Shown here in pieces: positions 1-6,174 of a stretch of DNA of 6,994 nucleotides. Under the pieces are notes generated by a model that saw only the letters and a program-made list of their open reading frames with translations, ran no database searches and had not been told where the DNA came from. Where the stretch lies: positions 1-6,994 of the forward strand of contig JARRRL010000133.1 in assembly GCA_037380725.1 (NCBI GenBank). Reading direction: 5' to 3'. This stretch comes from JARRRL01 sp037380725. Lineage in GTDB: Bacteria > Pseudomonadota > Gammaproteobacteria > Pseudomonadales > JANQJO01. The position numbers and the translations under genes were made by a program. Numbering within the stretch: position 1 is the first letter of the stretch; each line of letters starts with the position of its first letter.

Positions 1-731
1 GTGACGAACACGCCGCTTCAGATCCTTATGCGTTGGCTGAGATCGCAAAAAACGACCTAGGCATGCGGATACCCGGTCGGTATTATTCCGAAAAGTTTGA
101 AAATAATCAGATGGTCGTACACATTCTGGCGCTCGACACCAGCACAGTGGCGATCGACGCAACCCAGCAAAAATGGGCCACAGCACAAGCACTGCAACAC
201 CAGGAAAATAAAAACAACGAAAGCCGCGACAGCAAAAAACACTGGCTTGTCGTCTTCACGCACCACCCACCCTTCAGCTACGGTGAGCACGGCCTACAAG
301 GCGAAAACCATTACTTACTGCCGCTGTTGCAAACCGTTTATGAACAAGCAGACTTATTAGTCTGCGGTCATGAGCACGATGCACAGTATTTGCAAGCCAA
401 ACCACGCGTCAAAAACGCATCAGCATCGAAAAACAAATCGATGCAGCACCCCACCGCCAATCCCGACAGCATCGATCTTGACGACCATCAACTCCCACCA
501 ACACTCATCGTGGGCACCAGTTGCGAAAGCCGCACCGTAAAGAGCGGCCCCTATTCCGCGTTTCACAGCCTCCAACCCGCGTTTGGACGCATCGTCATCA
601 CCGGTGACACCATTACCTCCGAGATTGTCGGTGCGCCAAGCGCAGATCGAACGGACCGTACGCTTCTGTTCGCGGAGACCATTCGAGACGCCTCCCGCTC
701 TCGACAAACCGAAAACACAACACCTGTTTAA
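1..731 (+). CDS. Calcineurin-like metallophosphoesterase (purple acid phosphatase/TRAP-like), 5' end missing
   Basis: The reading frame is open from the left edge (first full codon at nt 3) to a TAA at 729-731, giving 242 residues. The TTG at nt 33 is an internal Leu, not a convincing start. What is seen: an IPGRYY stretch followed by a beta strand ending in LDTS; THHPPFSYGEHG at about nt 258-293; and CGHEHDAQYLQ at about nt 363-395. The first His of HHPP and the two His of GHEH are where this superfamily places ligands of its two-metal centre. The order RYY, LDT, HxP, GHxH, QYLQ resembles mammalian tartrate-resistant acid phosphatase, so phosphomonoester hydrolysis, probably outside the cytoplasm, is the likely role. 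The N-terminal ligands (Asp, Asp/Tyr, Asn) and any signal peptide lie outside the window. A polar Lys/Asn/Ser-rich stretch (about nt 396-490) separates GHEH from the GTSCESR strand and looks like a loop insertion. The gene converges on the permease-propeller gene. Family confidence is high; the substrate is unknown. Confidence 0.85.
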   Translation, partial: DEHAASDPYALAEIAKNDLGMRIPGRYYSEKFENNQMVVHILALDTSTVAIDATQQKWATAQALQHQENKNNESRDSKKHWLVVFTHHPPFSYGEHGLQGENHYLLPLLQTVYEQADLLVCGHEHDAQYLQAKPRVKNASASKNKSMQHPTANPDSIDLDDHQLPPTLIVGTSCESRTVKSGPYSAFHSLQPAFGRIVITGDTITSEIVGAPSADRTDRTLLFAETIRDASRSRQTENTTPV

Positions 732-755
732 ATCCTCCTTGGGAGCCAATACCTT

Positions 756-793
756 CGATCGCTCAATCCGTTGATTTACGATCGCTCAATCCG
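756..793. repeat. 15-bp perfect direct repeat, 23-bp period, over the end of the permease-propeller gene
   Basis: The 15-mer CGATCGCTCAATCCG occurs at 756-770 and again at 779-793. The second copy is exactly the last five sense codons (Arg-Ile-Glu-Arg-Ser) of the minus-strand gene. The first copy lies just beyond that gene's stop codon (776-778) in the convergent gap. The 23-nt offset puts the outer copy in another frame. This looks like a local tandem duplication. No hairpin plus T-run terminator is evident in the 44-nt gap. Confidence 0.8.
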
Positions 794-3700
794 GTAATGC
801 TGACGTAATGTGATGTCGCCACGAATTTCATCTTCCTCACCATCCGGCCAGTGCACACGTATTGACAGAACCGTCGAACCTTCTCCCACGCCAAACCATG
901 CCATTAAGGGGTCAAAACTCTGATACCCACCCGACGCCTTAATCCAACGACGCTGTTGTTGCTCATGACCTTGTGCATCGCGATAGCGTAAGGTAATCGT
1001 AGCCCCGACTCCATAACGATTGCCGCCACGTTCATCGCGCAACACGACGCTCACCGCATTACGATCGGCGCTGAGATCATTGCGGTACACCTGCACCGCC
1101 CCCATCGAGCTGTTACCAATGATGTCCAAATCGCCGTCTAAATCGTAATCAACCGTCACAAAGGAAAATAAATTAAATGGATTGTCCAAATTCCAACTGA
1201 ATTGCTGCTGCTCGAAACCTTTTCCGGCCCGGTTGTGCATCAACACATTCCACCCATAGTCGTTCGCAGAACGCACCACGCCATCAGCGTTAAACACGTC
1301 TTGCCAACCATCGTTATCCAAATCCACGAAGCGAGCATTCCACGTCCAACCGCCGGGATGACGAAATGCGCCCTCGCCCAACACCGAATCAGCTTGTTCG
1401 AAGAAGCCATCACCTTTACCCATCAACAGCCAATTGCCATCTTCCTGCGTTAACGCGCCCGTTGTTTGACTCGCCTGGTAGAATGGTCCCCGCTGCGACA
1501 GCACATCACAGGTTCGTCCCAACAACCAATCGTAATCAAAACGACCATGACTGCAATCAAAAACCGACGCGTTCCGCGTCACCATCGACCACATCGTGAT
1601 CGTTAAGCATTCTTGACGCAATACCGGATCCGTCACGGCTTCGCAAGTCCCCGTTGTCAAATTATGGTTGTCCGTTCCATCCAATTTGAGTTGAACCTGA
1701 CGCTCCCGGACCAGAACGCAGTTAGCCTGTTGAATGGGGTCTTCAATGCGATCGCAATGGCTGACGTCTCCGTACGCTGTCGCGTATTCAGCCGGTGATC
1801 GGCCATCGATTTCCTCTTTTCCCACAAAACCACGTCGTTCTAAGGTTCCCATGATCAACAAATCGGGTATTAAATCGTTGTTCACATCGCCAATGTCCAT
1901 ACTCATGGAAAAAACAGGGGTTACGGGCAATCGCTGATCACTCGAGGTGACTTCATGAAACCCCTTACCCGTTCCCATCAACAAGCGATCCGGCACAACA
2001 AAATCATTATTAAAATAGATATCCTGGTAACCATCGTCGTTGATATCAGCCACCAAACCCGCCATGGTTTCACCAGAAAAACCAGAGAAAGGGTGCTCAC
2101 GATACGTCATCGCATTATTAAAAACGATGCTGTTGTTACGGAATTTCGCTAACTCTTGAGATCCCGTAATCACCCCCAAAGCCATATTACCGTTTACCAC
2201 ATCCAGATAACCGTTGTTGTCCAAATCCGCAAAACCCGGCGCGACGGTGATGAGACCTTCGTTATTCGGAACCGGATAAAAATGCGCTTGATCCAACACA
2301 CCGCCTTGGTTCAGCAAAACTCCATTGCCATCGTCATACGTCGTCACGAACAGGTCTAACCACCCATCGTTGTTCCAGTCCACCAGGGCCACGGCGTAGG
2401 TCATCAATCCCGCCAGTTTTTCATTCTGCAAGGGCTGCTGTTCAAACCACCCGCCTCGATTCAAATAAATCTGCGGTCCCACGTTGCTGCCGAACACCAC
2501 ATCCATCCAGCCATCTTGGTTGATGTCTCCCGCCGCAGTGCCTCGACCAACCCAAAACGGGTCCACATAGTCACGGATGCCATAACGAAACCCTTTTACC
2601 AAACCAATTTTTTGTCCTTCAATTTGAGAGAAGTGCCCCAAACTGGCGGAACTGGGCGCGTTAAACGCTTGCGTGCTGACCTTCAAATGCGCGCTATCGT
2701 ACTGCAAAGCATTCGATGCGGACGACCATTGTCGCGGCGCTAAGATACCCGTTGACGGTGGCGTAAAGGTCGCCACGCCTTGACGATCAATCGCGGCAGG
2801 CAAACGCTCAACACGCGGCCCCATGGTGCGTTCATACGTTGCGGTTTCGGGCGTCAAATAGGCCCATTGGTGATACCAATCTCCGCACAAACCCAAGGCC
2901 CAAACCGTCAAAATGCACATAACTAACAAGGTCATCGCCCAACGTAACGACGCGCTGCGCCACAAGACGAAAAACGCATACAAGCTGTAAATGCCAAAAC
3001 CACTGAGCATCATAGCCACTAAAGGAAACGAAACGCCTTGCGAGAAAAACGCATTGGCCAAAGTCACGTCAAAAGCAACCGGAATGGGCAATAACACAAT
3101 GGCAATTGCCGCGAACAACGCACTCACGGGCCCCAATGACGCTTGCAGGGCATCCAACGGCATCACTTGTCCAATCACCGCGCCCAAAAAGCCCGCCAAG
3201 AACATTAAGGGCACCGCACGCACCGAAATCGTCCCAATGCCTCGTGCGGCGGCTTTCAAACCCAACCATGTCCCCCACGCCCATGACAGACCGGTGGTGT
3301 TTAGCGTATTTTTTTCCGGCGCTGACGTCGCCATTGGCATGGCCAAAGAAGACGTGGTCGTTGCCTGATCCGTCAAGGCTTCCCAATCGCGCACTTTTTC
3401 ATCTCCGCGCACCCACGTAATCAAGATGGGAACGGACAAAATAATAAAAAAAGTAAATCCAATTTTCAGCAGCGCCAAATGAAGCGGAAACAAACTGAAC
3501 ACCATCGTCACCACAACAATATTCAGTGTCGGCGAACTCATCATCATGCTGGTTGCCATTTCCAAACGGCGGGTTTGCAGCACACCTTGAAACACCGGCG
3601 CCGCACAGTTGACGCATACCCCCAATGGGGTTCCCATTAAGACACCTAACAAGGTATTTTTTAAGCGTCCCCCGCCCGGCTTCAGCGTCAACAAGGGCAA

Positions 3701-3991
3701 CAACGCAAACACCAAGCCCCCAAATAACACACCAAAAGTCATGCCTTTCTTGTTGGCGTCTAACCAATTGATGGTACTATAGAGAATGCGTTGCCACAGC
3801 GGATCATGTGGATTAATCTCAATCACTGGCCACGCGGCGAACAAATCATGCACCGCACCCGCACCGCTCTGCGCCATCAAGGCCTTAGCGTTCAAATCGG
3901 GATAGCGCGATCCGAACCAAAACGACAAGAGCAAACCCAACATGAGTATGAATATGATCGGAATTTGGCGATTCATTGTGCTTATATTCAT
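776..3991 (-). CDS. ArsP/YraQ-like permease fused to FG-GAP propeller and ASPIC/UnbV domain (1071 aa)
   Basis: The N-terminal third is a membrane permease. A first membrane segment lies at residues 9-26, with further hydrophobic segments at about 86-103, 113-136, 152-170, 172-193, 255-276, 286-305, 322-343 and 351-369. The core GVCVNCAAPVFQG (C126, C129) followed by MMMSSPTLN matches the Cys-containing helix and SPxLN segment of COG0701/DUF318 permeases (ArsP, YraQ). Residues 470-960 carry seven calcium-loop motifs of the DxDxDG type, starting at D489, D538, D589, D649, D702 (its Gly is replaced), D890 and D948, as expected for a seven-bladed FG-GAP/VCBS propeller. Residues about 980-1066 (GVGATITL, ASGGYQS, WFGVG, VHWPDG) match ASPIC/UnbV. 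A Cys-rich insertion (about 720-850) lies between motifs 5 and 6. Basic loops at 104-111, 140-141, 195-201 and 345-350 place the propeller in the periplasm. The ATG at 3991 is preferred over Met6 because AAGG lies 8 nt upstream. The transported substrate is unknown; metal, metalloid or organic ions are possibilities. Confidence 0.88.
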   Translation of the reverse strand: MNISTMNRQIPIIFILMLGLLLSFWFGSRYPDLNAKALMAQSGAGAVHDLFAAWPVIEINPHDPLWQRILYSTINWLDANKKGMTFGVLFGGLVFALLPLLTLKPGGGRLKNTLLGVLMGTPLGVCVNCAAPVFQGVLQTRRLEMATSMMMSSPTLNIVVVTMVFSLFPLHLALLKIGFTFFIILSVPILITWVRGDEKVRDWEALTDQATTTSSLAMPMATSAPEKNTLNTTGLSWAWGTWLGLKAAARGIGTISVRAVPLMFLAGFLGAVIGQVMPLDALQASLGPVSALFAAIAIVLLPIPVAFDVTLANAFFSQGVSFPLVAMMLSGFGIYSLYAFFVLWRSASLRWAMTLLVMCILTVWALGLCGDWYHQWAYLTPETATYERTMGPRVERLPAAIDRQGVATFTPPSTGILAPRQWSSASNALQYDSAHLKVSTQAFNAPSSASLGHFSQIEGQKIGLVKGFRYGIRDYVDPFWVGRGTAAGDINQDGWMDVVFGSNVGPQIYLNRGGWFEQQPLQNEKLAGLMTYAVALVDWNNDGWLDLFVTTYDDGNGVLLNQGGVLDQAHFYPVPNNEGLITVAPGFADLDNNGYLDVVNGNMALGVITGSQELAKFRNNSIVFNNAMTYREHPFSGFSGETMAGLVADINDDGYQDIYFNNDFVVPDRLLMGTGKGFHEVTSSDQRLPVTPVFSMSMDIGDVNNDLIPDLLIMGTLERRGFVGKEEIDGRSPAEYATAYGDVSHCDRIEDPIQQANCVLVRERQVQLKLDGTDNHNLTTGTCEAVTDPVLRQECLTITMWSMVTRNASVFDCSHGRFDYDWLLGRTCDVLSQRGPFYQASQTTGALTQEDGNWLLMGKGDGFFEQADSVLGEGAFRHPGGWTWNARFVDLDNDGWQDVFNADGVVRSANDYGWNVLMHNRAGKGFEQQQFSWNLDNPFNLFSFVTVDYDLDGDLDIIGNSSMGAVQVYRNDLSADRNAVSVVLRDERGGNRYGVGATITLRYRDAQGHEQQQRRWIKASGGYQSFDPLMAWFGVGEGSTVLSIRVHWPDGEEDEIRGDITLRQHYRIERS

Positions 3992-3999
3992 CGGCGAAA

Positions 4000-4003
4000 C
4001 CTT
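4000..4003 (-). promoter_or_regulatory. Ribosome binding site of the permease-propeller gene
   Basis: On the minus strand, AAGG (within ATAAGG) ends 8 nt before the ATG at 3991-3989. The alternative in-frame ATG at 3976-3974 (Met6) has no comparable purine-rich stretch, so this site supports the longer start. Confidence 0.5.
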
Positions 4004-4012
4004 ATCAAAACC

Positions 4013-4030
4013 ACAGAGAGACTACTCTGT
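4013..4030. promoter_or_regulatory. Small dyad upstream of the permease-propeller gene
   Basis: ACAGAG (4013-4018) and CTCTGT (4025-4030) form a perfect 6-bp inverted repeat with a 6-nt centre, lying 22-39 nt before the permease start. It could be an operator half-site pair or a weak hairpin in the 5' leader. The right arm is also part of the first 17-bp tandem unit, but the second unit does not keep it (CTCTAT). A 6-bp dyad can arise by chance in AT-rich DNA, so confidence is low. Confidence 0.3.
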
Positions 4031-4060
4031 ATTTACATTTACTCTATATTTACATTTACT
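4024..4060. repeat. Tandem repeat, 17-bp unit, two copies plus a trailing ACT
   Basis: The unit ACTCTRTATTTACATTT occurs at 4024-4040 and 4041-4057 with one mismatch (G versus A), and is followed by ACT, the start of a third copy. This is the most AT-rich part of the divergent intergenic region. The TTTACA and TATATT words inside it resemble promoter hexamers, but I could not place a -35/-10 pair with proper spacing and good matches for either gene. Confidence 0.8.
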
Positions 4061-4109
4061 ACGTGCAATGCTTGTGTTCAGTGCGTACACGCGATAAGCT
4101 CTTCACAAG

Positions 4110-4136
4110 GTAGCGCACACCATGTAGCGCACACCA
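4110..4136. repeat. Tandem repeat, 14-bp unit, two copies
   Basis: The 13-mer GTAGCGCACACCA is present at 4110-4122 and 4124-4136, giving a 14-bp period. It lies 54-80 nt before the ATG of the LplT-PlsC fusion gene. Direct repeats at this distance can be regulator sites, but a chance local duplication is equally possible. Apart from this repeat, the 17-bp repeat and the dyad, the intergenic region (3992-4189) shows nothing I can name. Confidence 0.75.
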
Positions 4137-4189
4137 AAAGTGGTACGCAACAGTTAACATAAATACGCCATCAAACGCTTCAAAACACG

Positions 4190-6160
4190 ATGGGGAAAAC
4201 AATCGGCATGCCAAAAACCCACGCCAACAAACACGCGCCCGAACACGCTGTCAATCAATGGTCATTGATACGCCATCATCCACACTTCTCGCCCTTTTTC
4301 TGGACACAATTTACTGGTGCGTTTAACGATAATGTATTTAAAAACGGTCTGATTTTGTTCCTCACGTTCTCAGGTCAAATTGCAGATCAATACCTACCCT
4401 TGGCCAATAATCTGGGCGCTATGTTATTCATTTTGCCCTTTTTCCTGTGTTCAGCTTTTGCAGGACAATTAGCCGATAAGATGGAAAAGTCTACCCTGAT
4501 TCAACGCGTAAAACTGTTAGAGATTATACTCATGGTCGCAGGGGCTGTTGCGTTTTGGTGTCACAGTGTTGCAGCGCTGATGGCCGTTTTGTTTCTCATG
4601 GGATTGCAATCCACCTTATTTGGCCCTGTCAAATACAGCCTATTACCGCAAGCTCTACACCCACAACAATTGATTGGCGGCAACGCATTGGTTGAAATGG
4701 GCACCTTTTTAGCTATTTTATTGGGCACGGTGTTTGCTGGCTTATGGTTTACAAGCCCCTTTCCGATTGGCGGCATCAGTGTTTCAGTGGTGATCATCGC
4801 GCTAATGGGTTGGATTTTTAGTCGACGCATTCCACCGCTCAGCAGTAACGATCCACACTTACAAGTGGATTGGCATCTGCTGCGTCAAACGCGCGTGTGT
4901 TTGGCGTTCGCGCGTACAGAGCGAAGTGTTTTTCTGTCTATTCTGGGTATATCGTGGTTTTGGTTTCTCGGTGCGGCCTATTTGACCCAATTTGCTCAGT
5001 TCGCCAAACTCACCCTCGCGGGTTCTCCCAGTATCGCCACGCTGCTGATGGCCTTACTGGCAGTAGGCATCGGTATCGGATCGGCCTGGTGTGAACGCTT
5101 ATCCAATCATAAAGTTGAAGCGGGCTTAGTGCCCATTGGCGCTATTGGTCTGACATGGGCGGGTCTGGATTTGGGCTCCTTGGATTACGCGTTGTTACAA
5201 ACCGAAAACGCACCCCATACCATTATGACATTACTGAGCACCGGCGTAGGTCTTCGCGCCGCCATCGATGTATTGCTAATCGGTGGCGCAGGCGGCATTT
5301 ATGTCGTTCCCCTCTATGCCCTCGTACAACAACAAAGCGCCGAAAAAATTCGCGCCAGAGTGATCGCCGCGAACAACATCATCAACGCAATCGCCATGAC
5401 CGCTTCAGCCATATTCAGCATGGTGTTGCTCGTCGGTCTCGAAATCAGTCTGCCGCATCTGTTTGTGATTTTGGCGTGCATGAATGTTGTTGTCGCCTTG
5501 TACATTTTCACGCTCGTACCCGAATTTACCATGCGCTTCCTCGTCTGGCTGTTTACACACAGCATATACCGCATTCGACATATGAATTTGAACCACATCC
5601 CACAAGAAGGCGCTGCGCTACTGGTCTCTAACCACGTCACCTTCGTGGATGCACTCATTATTGCGGCAGCCTGTCGCCGTCCCGTGCGCTTCGTTGTATT
5701 CAAACCCATCTACGATCTACCTATATTGCGATTTATTTTCAAAATCAGCAAAGCCATTCCGATCGATTCTCGCCGACGAGATCCCGAAGCGTATGAACAG
5801 GCCTTCATACTCATTGACCAATTGCTGCACGCCGGTGAATTGGTCTGTATATTCCCAGAAGGTAAACTCACCCTCGATGGTGAGATCGATGAATTTCGCC
5901 CCGGTATTGAGAAAATAGTGAATACGAACCCGACGCCCGTCGTGCCATTAGCTCTCCGCGGCTTGTGGGGCAGCTATTTCAGCAGACAACAACAAGGCGT
6001 CATATTAAAATGGCCAAAGAAACTGTTTGCACGCGTGGATTTGATCGCGGGAGCCCCAATCGCCCCCGAGCACGCCTCTCTGCAGCGCATTCAAAACGCT
6101 GTAGAGACATTACTCAAGCCAAACGCTACAATAATTGATCACAATACAGAAACAAAATAA
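4190..6160 (+). CDS. LplT-like lysophospholipid transporter fused to PlsC-type acyltransferase (656 aa)
   Basis: Residues about 30-445 are a 12-helix MFS transporter close to LplT: FTGAFNDNVFKNG in the first helix, the loop 2-3 motif GQLADKMEK (92-100), then FGPVKYSLLPQ and GGNALVEMGTFLAILLGT. Residues about 460-640 are a lysophospholipid/glycerol-phosphate acyltransferase with the catalytic HX4D motif NHVTFVD (H482, D487), FPEG (555-558), FRPG (569-572) and PVVPLALRG. LplT flips lysophospholipids across the inner membrane and the acyltransferase adds back an acyl chain on the cytoplasmic side, so the fusion probably does both steps. In E. coli, LplT is a separate protein and Aas carries acyltransferase plus AMP-ligase domains; here the ligase domain is absent, as in shorter family members. 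The start is uncertain: ATG 4190 has no ribosome binding site, whereas ATG 4208 (Met7) has GGGGA 11 nt upstream, which would give 650 residues. The nhaA gene follows 14 nt later. Confidence 0.9.
   Translation: MGKTIGMPKTHANKHAPEHAVNQWSLIRHHPHFSPFFWTQFTGAFNDNVFKNGLILFLTFSGQIADQYLPLANNLGAMLFILPFFLCSAFAGQLADKMEKSTLIQRVKLLEIILMVAGAVAFWCHSVAALMAVLFLMGLQSTLFGPVKYSLLPQALHPQQLIGGNALVEMGTFLAILLGTVFAGLWFTSPFPIGGISVSVVIIALMGWIFSRRIPPLSSNDPHLQVDWHLLRQTRVCLAFARTERSVFLSILGISWFWFLGAAYLTQFAQFAKLTLAGSPSIATLLMALLAVGIGIGSAWCERLSNHKVEAGLVPIGAIGLTWAGLDLGSLDYALLQTENAPHTIMTLLSTGVGLRAAIDVLLIGGAGGIYVVPLYALVQQQSAEKIRARVIAANNIINAIAMTASAIFSMVLLVGLEISLPHLFVILACMNVVVALYIFTLVPEFTMRFLVWLFTHSIYRIRHMNLNHIPQEGAALLVSNHVTFVDALIIAAACRRPVRFVVFKPIYDLPILRFIFKISKAIPIDSRRRDPEAYEQAFILIDQLLHAGELVCIFPEGKLTLDGEIDEFRPGIEKIVNTNPTPVVPLALRGLWGSYFSRQQQGVILKWPKKLFARVDLIAGAPIAPEHASLQRIQNAVETLLKPNATIIDHNTETK
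4192..4196 (+). promoter_or_regulatory. Possible ribosome binding site for an alternative start at 4208
   Basis: GGGGA lies 11 nt upstream of the in-frame ATG at 4208-4210. The sequence before the ATG at 4190 (CTTCAAAACACG) has no Shine-Dalgarno match. The residues between the two starts carry no conserved motif, so the shorter start is credible. The spacing is longer than ideal. Confidence 0.35.
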
Positions 6161-6164
6161 GGAG
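6159..6164 (+). promoter_or_regulatory. Ribosome binding site of nhaA, overlapping the upstream stop codon
   Basis: AAGGAG lies 10 nt before the GTG at 6175, and its first two bases are the last two of the TAA ending the LplT-PlsC gene. The overlap suggests the two genes are read from one transcript and may be translationally coupled. It also fixes GTG, rather than a later codon, as the nhaA start. Confidence 0.75.
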
Positions 6165-6174
6165 CCCGCACCCT

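Noticed and set aside
1..731. Start of the phosphoesterase at the TTG of nt 33
   Set aside because: The frame is open to the window edge, and the family needs N-terminal metal ligands that would lie upstream, so the gene is truncated by the window rather than starting there.
735..745. CTCC-TTG-GGAG hairpin in the convergent gap as a terminator
   Set aside because: The stem has only four base pairs with a three-base loop, and no T-run follows on either strand.
2991..3767. Open frames of 104-125 residues on both strands opposite or out of frame with the permease domain
   Set aside because: The true frame has clear permease motifs throughout. These are shadows in other frames, with compositions typical of mistranslated membrane protein.
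4072..4098. TTGTGT ... GATAAG as a sigma-70 promoter for the LplT-PlsC operon
   Set aside because: The spacer is 15 nt and both hexamers match the consensus poorly, so it cannot be told from chance.
4071..4109. CTTGTG ... CACAAG inverted repeat as an operator or hairpin
   Set aside because: Six-base arms separated by 27 nt have little support as either a binding site or a stable stem.
3791..4162. 123-residue plus-strand open frame running from the permease 5' end into the intergenic region
   Set aside because: It lies antisense to the permease gene for half its length, its remainder only translates the tandem repeats, and it has no recognisable motif.
5155..5709. Open frames of 158 residues (plus) and 131 residues (minus) inside the LplT-PlsC gene
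   Set aside because: Both overlap the junction of the MFS and acyltransferase domains, which is well conserved in the main frame. The 158-residue frame is Arg/His-rich nonsense.
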